The notes: generated by a model from the letters alone, not told the origin. A stretch of DNA of 64,000 nt from Meconema thalassinum (GCA_946902985.2 OX336395.1:16160708-16224707), one strand, 5' to 3'. Positions 35,730 through 46,187 are shown, counted from the stretch's first letter. Translations and numbers: made by a program.

Positions 35730-36165
35730 TCTATACAGAAACCAGACAGCAGTCCGGAGCGTGGCGATCTATGGAAGTGAAACTTTGGACTATTGTTGTA
35801 GCAGAAAAGAGGAGAATTGAAGAGTTAATAATGTGGTGTTACAGGAGAATGATGAAGATCAGATGGGTAGAGAGGGTTACAAACGAAGAGGTATTAATAC
35901 TAGTGGGAGAGGATAGATATTTCTGGCGCCTGCTAATAAAGAGAAGAGATTGGTTTGTAGGACACATAATTAGACACCCAGGAATAGCAAGCTTAGTTAT
36001 GGAAGGAAAGGTCGAGGACAAGAACTGTAAGGGTAGACCAAGGTTAGAATATGTTGAACAGATTGCCTCGGATGTAGCGTGTGGCAGCTATATAGAGATG
36101 AAACGATTAGTTCAGCACTGGGAGGCAAGGAGATCTGCATCAAACCAGTCAAAGGACTGAAGACT
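35730..36165 (+). pseudogene. RTE-like LINE reverse transcriptase tail
   Basis: About 129 codons match the C-terminal tail of RTE-like reverse transcriptases: 'WCYRRMMKIRWVERVTNEEV', 'RRDWFVGHIIRHPG', 'GRPRLEYVEQI'. Just upstream an 'AIYGSET' motif lies in another frame, showing a frameshift near 35775. The 5' part is absent. The same family left fragments in the arms of element 1. Confidence 0.75.
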
Positions 36166-36169
36166 CAAA

Positions 36170-37680
36170 ATACATCTTGAACAAGTAGTTCGGTGAAGAA
36201 ATATACAGCCTATTTTCATATATCCTACTTATGTTAATTGCTTCTATCAACATACAAAATTTCAGTTTGATTGCTATAATAGATTCGTAGATATTGAGAA
36301 GCGACTAAATATTGCGGATGCTCGCCATGTTGGATTTTTTATATATGTAGGTCTTAGAGTTATGTACTGTTACATGAAGATTATTGTGTACGTGTAGTAT
36401 TCAAACGTCAATCGCATGATTAGGACACAAGAAGTAAAAACAAGATTATAAATTTCGCAAAGCTGTCATCTTGTGGTTATAGAAACATTAAAAAAAATAG
36501 ATGCCAGTAGATTACATTTGTATAAGGATTTACTGTACCAAGTGTCACTGCACTCAGACGGTTAAATTGCGAGAAACGACCATGTGAATATTTATACTTC
36601 ACGTCACCGCCATGTTGGATTTGTGATCACCAGGTTATTAGAAGTCCTATAGGTGAACTTATGTTCATAGCCCTTTTAAACATTAAAAAATTCAGTTTGA
36701 TTCGAAGATATTGAGATCCATCAAATCTTTCGGATGGTCGCCATGTTGGATTGTTATATGTATTGGCCATAGAGTCATGTACCATTATAGGAAAATTATT
36801 GCGTGGGTTAATTATTCAAACTTTCAATTGAATCGCATGAATACGACACAAGTAATAAAAACTTAATTTTAAAATTCGCACAGCCGCTATCTTGAGGTTA
36901 TGTAAACAATTGAACTAAATTAGATACCAGTGCATTACAATGTGTATAAACATTTCCTGCACCAAGTTCATTGCGTTTGGATCATTAAATCGTGAGAAAG
37001 GTCTATTTAAAATTTCAAATTCACTTGGCCGCCATATTCGTTTTGTAGTTAACCGGTGTTTGTAGGTCTTCTAGTTGAAATTCCAGTAGTGCCCTTTATC
37101 TCCGTACAAAATTTCAGAGTGATACCGGTAAAAGTTTCAGAGAAATAGAAAGCCGGTGAAATATTTCCCACAGCCGCCATGTTGAGGTTATATAAACAAT
37201 TGATCGAAGTTACATGTCGATGCATTTAATGTGTATACACACATACTGTACCTAGTTTTATTGCGTTTGGTAGGTTAATTCGCGAGAAACGTCTAATTAA
37301 AAGTCGCAACTTCGATTGGCACCATGTTGGTTTTGTAGTTACCTGGTTTTTAAAATCATGTAGGTGAACTTCTAGTAGTTGCCTCTATCACCGAAAAATA
37401 TTCCTGGGTGATAACAGTAATAGTTTCGGAGTTATTGAATGCTGGTGAAGTATTTCGCACAGCCGCCATGTTGGATTGGTGAGACGTAACCAAAATTTGA
37501 AGGCCACGGTCGAGGTCGTCCGAAATAGTGCTATGAACTTTTCGAGTTTCATTGAAATCGCTCTAGCCGTATAAAAGTTATTAGGGGGGACACACACCAT
37601 CACACACAGACAGAAGGTGATATCATAAGCCTATTTTTTTATAAATAAAAATAGGCTTAAAATATAGGAGGAAGACTATT
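36170..37680. repeat. Degenerate repeat field with recurrent GCCATGTTG motif
   Basis: The motif CGCCATGTTGGATT or a close variant recurs around 36305, 36612, 36742, 37170 and 37470, with repeated 'TTATATAAACAATTGA' and 'GTTTGGA...GAGAAA' blocks between. This suggests degraded tandem copies of one unit of about 300-420 bp. The end has a CA-rich stretch and a short inverted repeat (AAGCCTATTTTT...AAAAATAGGCTT) at about 37627-37660. No gene. Confidence 0.5.
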
Positions 37681-37970
37681 TGTAACACTTGTAATTTCAC
37701 TAAGCTTGGCTTGGTAATTTTTGCATATTCACTTATTAAGAGGGAGCGAAACTTGGGTCGTGAATCGCCTTCTAATTCCAGAAATGGCCACCTGAGAGGT
37801 GAGCGCTATTCTCTCGTAATCTGCATTACCGACCATGCTACAGAGGAGAGCGCGTACGGTGGCAGGTGAGAGAGAGAGAGACAGAGACACTCACTGCTCT
37901 TCCCGCAGTGTTGCTAATTGCTATGATGCAAGTCAGTCGGCATTCAACCTGCACTCAGCCGACTTCTCCG

Positions 37971-39100
37971 TTTTCTTCCCTCAGTCTCTCTGCAGCACTT
38001 TCGCAACCTGCTCAAGCGCATGTTGTGATGCAGTCAATCCTCGCCTCGTCCGTAATTCTCTCAACGTCTGCTATTCGGAACAGTTTTCTTCCCTCAGTCT
38101 CTCTGCAGGACTTTCGCAACCTGCCCAAGCGCATGTTGTGATGCAGTCAATCTTCTCCTCGTCCGTAATTCTCTCAACGTCTGCTATTCGGAACAGTTTT
38201 CTTCCCTCAGTCTCTCTGCAGGACTTTCGCAACCTGCCCAAGCGCATGTTGTGATGCAGTCAATCCTCGCCTCGTCCGTAATTCTCTCAACGTCTGCTAT
38301 TCGGAACAGTTTTCTTCCCTCAGTCTCTCTGCAGGACTTTCGCAACCTGCCCAAGCGCATGTTGTGATGCAGTCAATCTTCTCCTCGTCCGTAATTCTCT
38401 CAACGTCTGCTATTCGGAACAGTTTTCTTCCCCCAGTCTCTCCGCAGGACTTTCGCAACCTGCCCAAGCGCATGCTGTGATGCAGTCAATCCTCGCCTCG
38501 TCCGTAATTCTCTCAACGTCTGCTATTCGGAACAGTTTTCTTCCCCCATTCTCTCCGCAGGACTTTCGCAACCTGCCCAAGCGCATGTTGTGATGCAGTC
38601 AATCCTCGCCTCGTCCGTAATTCTCTCAACGTCTGCTATTCGGAACAGTTTTCTTCCCTCAGTCTCTCTGCAGGACTTTCGCAACCTGCCCAAGCGCATG
38701 TTGTGATGCAGTCAATCCTCGCCTCGTCCGTAATTCTCTCAACGTCTGCTATTCGGAACAGTTTTCTTCCCTCAGTCTCTCTGCAGGACTTTCGCAACCT
38801 GCCCAAGCGCATGCTGTGATGCAGTCAATCCTCGCCTCGTCCGTAATTCTCTCAACGTCTGCTATTCGGAACAGTTTTCTTCCCTCAGTCTCTCTGCTGG
38901 ACTTTCGCAACCTGCCCAAGCGCATGTTGTGATGCAGTCAATCCTCGCCTCGTCCGTAATTCTCTCAAAGTCTGCTATTCGGAACAGTTTTCTTCCCTCA
39001 GTCTCTCTGCAGGACTTTCGCAACCTGCCCAAGCGCATGCTGTGATGCAGTCAATCCACGCCTCGTCCGTAATTCTCTCAACGTCTGCTATTCGGAACAG
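37971..39100. repeat. 113-bp tandem repeat, about 10 copies
   Basis: Units of 113 bp carry 'TTTCTTCCCTCAGTCTCTCT', 'TTTCGCAACCTGCCCAAGCG' and 'CTCAACGTCTGCTATTCGG'. The period is not a multiple of three, so the frames that cross it change register and are not genes. Preceding GA-rich sequence at about 37860-37895 is low complexity. Confidence 0.95.
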
Positions 39101-39704
39101 TATTTTTTCTTGCAACATAAGATTTCACGTGTGCCCACAATTGGGTTGTACCAAAACTACACGATGTCCACGCAGGGCCACGACGGTAGAGAGCGATCAT
39201 GGGCCCCACGGTAATGACTGCCGCCCCACATTTGAGTTCTTTCCGTGAAATCCTAATTTTCATGTTTTTTCTTAAAATAAATTAAAATGTCAATATTGGG
39301 TTATGTGAAATTATGTGGGAAAGGGAAGCTTTTCAATTTATTGATTTTTCACCAACCAGGCGTTTTGCCAGGACATAATCTCATTTTATTTCAATCGTGA
39401 AATTTGTACTTTTAAATTTCGTAGCGTGCCTACATTTTCCAAGTTGCCTTTAGCATTGTAACGCCTGAAATTTCACCTGCTGCCAATAGACTATGTACCT
39501 AGGTAAATAACAGTTCTTTAGAAATAACTGAAATTGGACCCAATGTTTTCGCTCTACAACGGCTCAAGAATCACCATTGTCTTAAAGTTTACTCAATTTA
39601 CCTTTCAAGAGTTTGCTTGGTGAGAATTCAAACGTAACGTTTTGCTTATTTTCAAAATTCAGACGAATTCGTATTTCAATATTATACAAGATTTTTCTTT
39701 CGAC
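39101..39704. other. No gene recognised
   Basis: AT-rich sequence between the 113-bp array and a degenerate transposase; nothing recognisable. Confidence 0.45.
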
Positions 39705-40046
39705 TTATTGAAAAGCAATTAAGAAGCCATGATTTTCTCTTTCGGGCCCTTCAGTACGCTCGATCCCCAGTGCTGTAGTCCCATTTACCCCCTCCTTTTC
39801 GTCAGACCTGTGTCCGCGTTGTCTGGCTATTTCATCAATTTCGTACGTACAATGCGCGGCTTTGTGAAGTAACAATTCCACACTGGTTTGTGATGGGTTG
39901 TGGGGAATATCATTAGAAGACAACCACTCGATAATGTAAGCCTTTCTGTTATTCGAGGTCGGAGCTTTGTTAATTTCCACTGAGAGAATGCTCGCATTGT
40001 ATATAATAACTGAATATTGACGGAGGTCTGGCAGTAATTGTTCGGT
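39705..40046 (-). pseudogene. Tc1/mariner-like transposase remnant, downstream half
   Basis: The frame encodes the part of a DDE transposase of the Tc1/mariner superfamily around its second catalytic region: 'SVIIYNAS', 'NKAPTSNNRKAYIIEWLSS', 'VELLLHKAA' and 'YEIDEIARQRGH'. The expected catalytic Asp after SVI is replaced by Tyr, and the Pro-rich block that normally follows is scrambled, so it is a dead copy. The gene is cut at 40046 by element 2. TTCGGT (40041-40046) is the duplication, and reading resumes at 54473. Confidence 0.75.
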
Positions 40047-40129
40047 AGTAGTGGAGTACTAGGAGTTCTGCCCCACTTCAAAACCCCCCTTGCTCTACTA
40101 CTAAGCCTCAGCCATGTTAAATATCTCTT

Positions 40130-41070
40130 GAACGCATGGTCCGATTTTGACAAATGAGGTATTGTTGGACTCGGGCTGACGTCCTCTTTGCTATGGACCA
40201 CTCATTATATTTTTCAAAATTTTTTTGAAAATTTTTGTTTTCGAAAATAGGCGATAGTTTGAAAACCAAACAGGATAGAACGTTGTGCCATGGCTCAAAC
40301 GAACAGTCTTTATGACCTTTATTTTTTGTAATAAAAATTTTTTATTTTTTATATTTTTTTGAAAACACTCGAATTTTGAAAATCCTATATTTTGGAAACT
40401 AGGAACTCTACAAAAAAAATTGTTTAACGTAAATCAATGGTCCCTACCCCCTCTACCCCCAAAATAAATTTAAAGTCTCTAGAATGAAAACCTGCAGTAG
40501 TGTGGTAAGGACAGAGCTGCTTATAAAAGCAAGTGGTGAGCCCCTGCGACCTTGGAATGGAAGGAGCCATGCTAGGAGGGCGTGCTTGGATTCGTTTTTT
40601 TCGTCTCGTTGTGCTCTTTACGGGAATGTCGGTGTCGAAAAGGTGAAAATCTGGAAACACAGTCTTTTTGGGGTAAAAACGTGATTTTAGACTTTTTGCT
40701 ATATCTCGCGAACCAATCATGCTAGAGGCATGTTCGACAGGTCCAAGGACTCGGGGTGACGTCCTCTCTGCTATGGACCACTCGTTATAATTTTTAATAA
40801 AATTGGAAACTCGATTTTGGGGTAAACACATGCTTTTTGTGATTTTGCCGATATCTAACGAACCAATAACGTTAGAGGCATGTACGATGGGTCCAAGGAC
40901 TCGGAGTGACGTCCTTTTTGCTATGAACTACTCGTTGTAATTTTAAAAAATTTTGGAAACGCGATTTTGGGGTAAACACGTGTTTTTTGTGATTTTTGCC
41001 GATATCTCACGAACTAATAACGCTAGAGACGTGTACGAGGTGTCCTAGGACTCGGGCTAACGCCCCCTTT
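40130..41070. repeat. Subterminal repeats of element 2, left arm
   Basis: Degenerate direct repeats of about 150 bp occur, each with 'GACTCGGGGTGACGTCCTCT', 'GCTATGGACCACTCGTT' and 'GATATCTAACGAACCAATAA'. Clear copies start at about 40165, 40748 and 40898. The mirror is 53449-54389. No coding function is evident. Confidence 0.75.
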
Positions 41071-41569
41071 CAAATGTGGTAGATATTTTTTTTAAAAAAA
41101 GATAATTCACAAAGGGCCTAACGCCGTACATGTTGAAAAAAAATCATTACCGTTACCTGTTTATAATGTTTATAAAGCGTGGTGGTTGAGAGAGAGAGAC
41201 CATACGGCTGGGTGTGTGTGTTTCAACGAACCTGTCGCTAACCACAAGGACCATGCTTAATAGAACAATCGCTATTTCGACGGGTCGGTGTATGACAGAG
41301 CGAGCGTGCGTTTTTCTGATATTTTACCTTTAACGTGTAAACGGTGATGAGAACTTGATTCTATGTTGGTCGAAGCGAGTATCGAAAACAAACGAGCAGG
41401 AGGTGAAGGTCATTTGAGCTTATTGGAAGGCTCCGATCTGACTTGACAACAGGTGCAATGGAAAAAATGACCAAGACGCTTGAAGGTGAAATAATCGGAC
41501 CATTGTGGTGGCAGGGAAGTGCGAAAGGCGTGCACACATGTGAAACCACAGGCACGCTAAACCAGTGAC

Positions 41570-41783
41570 ATTCTGTCTTGCTTCGTACGTGACAAAATGC
41601 AAGTCCATGTGACATTTGATCTACCGCAGGTGTTCACTTTGGACGTTATCTGTCCACGTGCATGATAACTGTTAACAAGTCACATCCTGTTTTGCTTCGT
41701 ACGTGACAAAATGCAAGTTCATGTGAAATTTGATTCGCCACAGGTGTTCACTTTGGGCGTTAGCTGTCCACGTGACCGATAAC
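41570..41783. promoter_or_regulatory. Duplicated upstream regulatory block, left arm of element 2
   Basis: Two tandem copies of about 100 bp lie at 41570-41668 and 41681-41783, each with 'TTGCTTCGTACGTGACAAAA' and 'CAGGTGTTCACTTTG' followed by CCACGTG. They sit directly upstream of the TATA box at 41829, the usual place for activator repeats. The mirror is 52736-52949. Confidence 0.5.
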
Positions 41784-41828
41784 AGAATGGTCAAAGCGTG
41801 GGAAAAAATGATTATACATGCAACGTAG

Positions 41829-41868
41829 TATATATAAAGACATGTCGTTATCATTTCCACTCTCACTT
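41829..41868 (+). promoter_or_regulatory. TATA promoter of the inward gene cluster, left arm
   Basis: TATATATAAAG starts at 41829. Candidate initiators are TCATTT at 41851 and TCACTT at 41863; the second has the better spacing. It should drive the spliced gene and possibly IAP and the 93-aa gene. The mirror is 52651-52690. Confidence 0.55.
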
Positions 41869-42079
41869 GGGTGGACTACCTTTGAACACACTGCGTTGCA
41901 TGAAACCCCTGGTCTTGTTTAACAGTTTTGGTGTTGGTGGAAAATACTTAACCGTGTTGTGGGGTAGGTATTTATTTATATACTTATTCATTTATACATT
42001 TATTGATTAATATATATGTATATTTACAAGCAATTATTTATTGATTAAGTAATTAATGATTTTATTTATTTGTTTGCAG

Positions 42080-42915
42080 ATAACCGGCATACCTTACATG
42101 TCTGAGGGAGAAGAAACCATTGCACTTTTGAGCCCACTAGAAGGGAAGAGTAACAAGTCACTGCAAGTAAAGGTGAGATGATTTTTTTAAACTAACTTGT
42201 TTCATTTTTTTTGTTTTATGTTTTATTTTATGAAATGTATGTATTAACCTGAATTTAGGTATTTATAGCGGTTTATTTTATTTATTTTTAGAAACTTGGA
42301 AAGAATAGCCTTACCGCCGTAGCAGTCGCTGAAAAAAAAACAGAAACGCACTAAAGCGAAACCACTGCCAAAGAGTGAACTGTTTAAAACTCAGGTAAGT
42401 CCAACTTAAAAATGCTATTCCATTTTACCACTACTGAAAACTCGTAGACAAAAAAAAATTCATTACCTGTACATGACTGGGACAATGATTGCTTTCTTGA
42501 TGAATGGCTATGTTGTTGTTGTTGACTGGGAAAAGTACAAGGCCATGTTGGATTTTCTAAAAATAAAAATAATAAATTTAATTTATGGGTGGTTCCCTAT
42601 GGACTCAACGAATATCCACAGGTTTGAACATGATAATGTGAACAAAATGACATGACATTCATTTTTGTTTATATATTGGTTAAAGGGAGGGTGGGGGAAT
42701 GTAAATGACTGTAGCTTTATAAAAAAGAAAATAAGTACATGGGTTACTGTTAGTGCCAACATACAGTTTATTTTTAATGGTGTTTTGATATATTAATGCC
42801 AATTAACGTTAACGTTTTATTTACAAGTATTGATTGATTGATTGATTGAGTGATGGGTTATTTTGTTTGCTTTTAGGTGTCGTCATGTGCCATTAACGTA
42901 ATGAACAGACAGTGA
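42080..42915 (+). pseudogene. Short spliced gene with a homopolymer frameshift, left arm
   Basis: Good splice sites define exons 42080-42172 (acceptor TTTGCAG, donor AG/GTGAGA), 42292-42394 (donor CAG/GTAAGT) and a last exon from 42877 (acceptor CTTTTAG) with a stop at 42913-42915. Translation would start at 42098. All junctions are phase 0 except that exon 3 is 103 bp. Its nine-A run puts the downstream frame out by one and gives a stop within the exon. The out-of-frame remainder is Lys-rich and coding-like. The run is identical in the other arm. It may be a broken gene, a slippage site or an error shared by both arms. The protein is unrecognised and small. Confidence 0.5.
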
Positions 42916-42991
42916 ACAAGCATGCATTATGCTTTAAAGTACTCTGTGCAATGTTAATAACTTACAATAAGAAAAAGTTTTATTATAACAC

Positions 42992-44011
42992 ATGGCGTTA
43001 GTACCAAATACAACAAGTGAGCAAGTTGGTTTACCACGTGGGTTAAATTTAAAATCAGAACATGATCGATGGTTAACATTTGAATCCTGGCCTGTAGGCT
43101 TTTTGTCGACGCATGAACTTGCAAAAGCCGGTTTTTTTTACTTGAACCGAGAAGATGTGGTGCGCTGTGTGTTTTGTCGTATTGAACTTTCACACTGGGA
43201 AGAAGGGGATGATCCCTTTAGAGACCATTTGCGATGGTCTCCTCACTGTCCTTACATGCTTGGAAAGCAAGTGGGTAACCTACCCGTGCATTCATTTTAC
43301 CGAACCACAAGGCCTTTGGCCGCTACTTACGTTGCTGAATCACAAATAAATAATAATAATGATGTATTACCAGCCAACGGTAGTGTCGATATATGTGGTC
43401 CATATGCCATAGACAGTGTTGAATTGGCGTGTGCTTTTGAAAAATTGGGAGTTTGCAAGACTAAAGCACTAGCACACCCAGAGTACAGCTCTGTTGAAAA
43501 ACGTTTCGAATCTTATAAAAATGTTTGGCCATTAATATTAAAACACCTTACCAAACAGCTAAGTGAAACTGGATTTTTTTATACTGATGAAGGGGATAAA
43601 ACAATATATTTTTATTGTGGATTTGCTTTAAAGGATTGGCAAATGACTGATGACCCTTTTGTGCAACACGCTCGTTGGTTACCAAACTGTAAATACATGG
43701 TGTTGCTTAAAGGTCAGGAATTTGTGAACACTATTCGTAAAGAAAAAGTGATTGCAGCACAAGACATAAAAGTGCCTTTAGAGTTAGAGCACGCGGAGCA
43801 AATACATAAGGCTGAAAGAAAAGACTTGTCTCACGAACAGATACAAAAGTGTGACCAACAATTATGTAAAATTTGTTATCAAGATGAACTAGGTGTTGTA
43901 TTTTTACCCTGTGGACACATGATAGCCTGTGTCAAGTGTGCATTAGAACTTAACACTTGTGCTATATGCAGAAAAGTAGTATCTGCTACAGTTAGGGCAT
44001 TTCTTGCATAA
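42992..44011 (+). CDS. iap: Inhibitor of apoptosis protein, BIR-BIR-RING (left arm)
   Basis: The 339-aa product has the layout of insect and insect-virus IAPs, which bind caspases or their activators through BIR domains and ubiquitinate targets through the RING. BIR1 spans about residues 26-90 with a complete zinc site (C59, C62, H79, C86). BIR2 spans about 171-236 with C209, H226 and C233, but Tyr206 stands where the first zinc cysteine should be. The C-terminal RING has C292, C295, C307, H309, C313, C316, C323 and C326. It is intronless, 76 bp after the last exon of the short spliced gene and in the same orientation. IAPs are known accessory genes of baculoviruses and of adintovirus-like elements. 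Capture from a host or virus is inference. Confidence 0.9.
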   Translation: MALVPNTTSEQVGLPRGLNLKSEHDRWLTFESWPVGFLSTHELAKAGFFYLNREDVVRCVFCRIELSHWEEGDDPFRDHLRWSPHCPYMLGKQVGNLPVHSFYRTTRPLAATYVAESQINNNNDVLPANGSVDICGPYAIDSVELACAFEKLGVCKTKALAHPEYSSVEKRFESYKNVWPLILKHLTKQLSETGFFYTDEGDKTIYFYCGFALKDWQMTDDPFVQHARWLPNCKYMVLLKGQEFVNTIRKEKVIAAQDIKVPLELEHAEQIHKAERKDLSHEQIQKCDQQLCKICYQDELGVVFLPCGHMIACVKCALELNTCAICRKVVSATVRAFLA

Positions 44012-44122
44012 CTAGTATAATTTATTCGCCATGCATAGTGCAAAATCCCTAATTGCACAATATTATTAAAGCTGTTTTAGAGTGTAATAGATATGCTTTT
44101 GTTTTGTTTATAGACTACTACA

Positions 44123-44404
44123 ATGAATGTTTTGAATGCTGTGGGACAATCATGTGGCTTAGAGACAAAGAAGCTCAGCGAATTGCCAACGCATATTCCA
44201 TTCCGCATTATCAAGATTCGGAAATTGAAAACAGCATATGGTGATCGTGTACTTTGTGTATGTGAAAACTTTGAGACATTTCTGCCTATACGGTTTAATG
44301 ATATGTCGGAGAGTGTTTTTGATGAAGTCAATAATGCTGTACAACCTGTACACATAATTTATGAAGGTTTTAAAAACAATAGGTGCATGGTTCGTTTTAA
44401 TTAA
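44123..44404 (+). CDS. 93-aa protein, possible OB-like nucleic-acid binder (left arm)
   Basis: The 93-aa product has a beta-rich centre (residues about 19-65) with the pattern 'FRIIKIRKLKTAYGDRVLCV', then 'ETFLPIRF'. I recognise this style from small single-domain proteins of arthropod mobile elements but cannot name the family with certainty. A splice-acceptor-like TTTGTTTATAG/AC ends 10 bp before the start codon. It may therefore be expressed by alternative splicing from the upstream promoter. AATAAA signals overlap and follow the stop. The C-terminal segment of the element 1 large protein has a similar pattern. Confidence 0.6.
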   Translation: MNVLNAVGQSCGLETKKLSELPTHIPFRIIKIRKLKTAYGDRVLCVCENFETFLPIRFNDMSESVFDEVNNAVQPVHIIYEGFKNNRCMVRFN

Positions 44405-44874
44405 ATAAATAAATAATGTGAAATAATAATGGAAAATATAAGTAATGACAATATACTGAAAAAGAAAGAAAATATGTGTATAGAATAATAATGTTTTAGT
44501 GTTTAGTGTTGTCTTTAAAAATATTATGATGAAACCAAAAAAAAATGTATATAAAGTTTGTAAATAAATGCAAAATGATGTTACAATGCTGTTTTATTTT
44601 ATACAAAGTTAGTATATTTAACATTGCAGAGTATACATGATTATGACAATAAATGCACACTGAATACAAGCCTTTCTCACTTTACAATAGTCTGTTATAG
44701 TTTTAAACACAAGGCTTGTTGTAGATCATTTTCTAGCAATGTCCATTCAATGTTGTTTTCGAAAAGTGGGGAAGCCACAATGGTTGTATTGACATAAAAA
44801 CCTTATGGTTATTACTATTTAGTCACTTTCACCCCCTTGCATATCAAGAGCAGATGACCTAGTTGTTCCACTCT
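44405..44874. other. AT-rich convergent 3' region, left arm of element 2
   Basis: This gap lies between convergent genes. Several AATAAA motifs are seen (for example 44404-44418 and near 44563), fitting polyadenylation of the plus-strand transcripts. No coding frame. Its mirror is 49645-50114. Confidence 0.5.
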
Positions 44875-45252
44875 TTAAAACGACAACAACAACACTACCT
44901 CTTGCATAGTTTGTGATGTTGATGGCTCTTGCGACGTGGAAGATGGATTAAAAATAACTTTGAGAACAGGGGTTAAACGTTGATCATTAAACAATGCACT
45001 ATTTTGAGTAGCAATATGGTTTTCTTGATTTTTTGTCGACGGCAACTGTGTTTCATGCGGTACACTACATTGATGATCACTGACACTTAAAACCTCACTA
45101 TTTTTACTTTTTAGGTCACTACGACAATGTTTGGAACGTTGCTTTGAACAACGCCAAATAACAGTTCCATTTTTATTGGTTCGTTTCACAATATATGAAT
45201 ATCCTTTATAGTATGCGTAAGGCTTACCATACCTAGTCACTGATACTTCCAT
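44875..45252 (-). CDS. Short FLYWCH-type zinc-finger protein (left arm)
   Basis: The 125-aa product is paralogous to the longer neighbour, with matching blocks such as 'GYSY', 'IWRCSKQRSKHC', 'LKSKNSEVLSVS' and 'HQC'. The internal methionine at 45252 is the chosen start because it aligns with the paralogue. The FLYWCH fold is a DNA- or protein-binding zinc finger (WxC, C, HxH). Here the last ligand is HxC. The Asp-rich and C-terminal parts of the paralogue are missing. Sequence after the stop, in another frame, is coding-like, so a frameshift in the GTTGTTGTTG tract near the end is possible. Confidence 0.6.
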   Translation of the reverse strand: MEVSVTRYGKPYAYYKGYSYIVKRTNKNGTVIWRCSKQRSKHCRSDLKSKNSEVLSVSDHQCSVPHETQLPSTKNQENHIATQNSALFNDQRLTPVLKVIFNPSSTSQEPSTSQTMQEVVLLLSF

Positions 45253-45422
45253 ATCAACTGTCGAGTATAGACTAAGCTCTAGTAAAGTCAACTTGGTAAT
45301 AAGAATACTAGTTTAATGTGAGAGCAAATATGGATCCAAAGAGTTCAGGTAAAAGTGAAAGCAAATAAGCAAATATTAGAAACAAGTGTTGGGGTGAAAG
45401 TGGTCGCAAAGTGGTAGACCCA

Positions 45423-46103
45423 TTACACAATAATTTCAGCACGACGAAGCTCTTGTTCAATTTCTTTGATTTCCCAATCGTGACCAGTATGGCCAGATTG
45501 ACGTGAGGCATGCAACAACTGTAGCCGCTGGACGAGCTTATTGGGATTGTGCCAGTATACAAATTTAACAAATGGATTTTTAGGTGTAAACAAAGCATTA
45601 CCATTATCATGATCATTATCATCATCATCATTATCATCATCATGATCACCATTATCATCATGACCATCATCACTGTTACTATATAGTCCTTTTTGATCCT
45701 CTTGCAATACCACTTTATTTATAGTCTGAGTTGATTTTGATAGTGTTGAAGGTTTCTTGGACGTTGACAACTGTCCTAACATAACGTTTTGAGGACATGA
45801 TAAGTCCTTTTGAACAAACACTGCACTATCTTTAGCCGCAATATCGTTTTCTTGAACTTGCTTTTTAGCATTTTGATAATTGTTTGTAAACAGTAAGCGT
45901 GGTTCGTTTCGAGCACTACATTGATGAACACTCACACTTAAAACCTTTCCATTTTTACTTTTCAGATTGCCTCGACATTTTGTTGACCTCTCTTTTGAGC
46001 ATTGCCAGAATATTATTCCATTCACATTCTGGCGATTATAGTTATAGGAGTAGCCTTGATAGAGTGCACGTAGCCTACCTTTGTTGGTTGTAATAAGTTC
46101 CAT
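45423..46103 (-). CDS. Long FLYWCH-type zinc-finger protein with acidic tract (left arm)
   Basis: The 226-aa product has an N-terminal FLYWCH-like finger at about residues 8-62 (W-x-C, C, H-x-C). A low-complexity Asp/Asn/His run follows at about 143-170. The C-terminal segment (about 171-226) is helical with 'LVQRLQLLHASRQSGHTGHD' and a charged end. That end pattern reminds me, unverified, of short proteins in Polinton-like elements. A TATA box lies in mirror position 46183-46190, 80 bp upstream. It reads away from the palindrome centre. It may bind element or host DNA; the function is not shown. Confidence 0.75.
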   Translation of the reverse strand: MELITTNKGRLRALYQGYSYNYNRQNVNGIIFWQCSKERSTKCRGNLKSKNGKVLSVSVHQCSARNEPRLLFTNNYQNAKKQVQENDIAAKDSAVFVQKDLSCPQNVMLGQLSTSKKPSTLSKSTQTINKVVLQEDQKGLYSNSDDGHDDNGDHDDDNDDDDNDHDNGNALFTPKNPFVKFVYWHNPNKLVQRLQLLHASRQSGHTGHDWEIKEIEQELRRAEIIV

Positions 46104-46187
46104 TGTAGTAACTGACCTGTCAGTACGATGTTCACACTACAAAGGTTACAACTGTTTTGCTGATGGAGTGACCTACTATAAGCTTAT

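Noticed and set aside
37835..38254. 139-codon frame over the 113-bp repeats
   Set aside because: The 113-bp period changes reading register each unit and codons show no conservation.
42473..42655. 60-codon frame between exons of the short spliced gene
   Set aside because: It lies in an intron bounded by good splice sites and has no recognisable feature.
42992..44011. IAP as an ordinary host gene
   Set aside because: It lies wholly inside the mobile element, is intronless and duplicated in both arms, so it is element cargo whatever its ultimate source.
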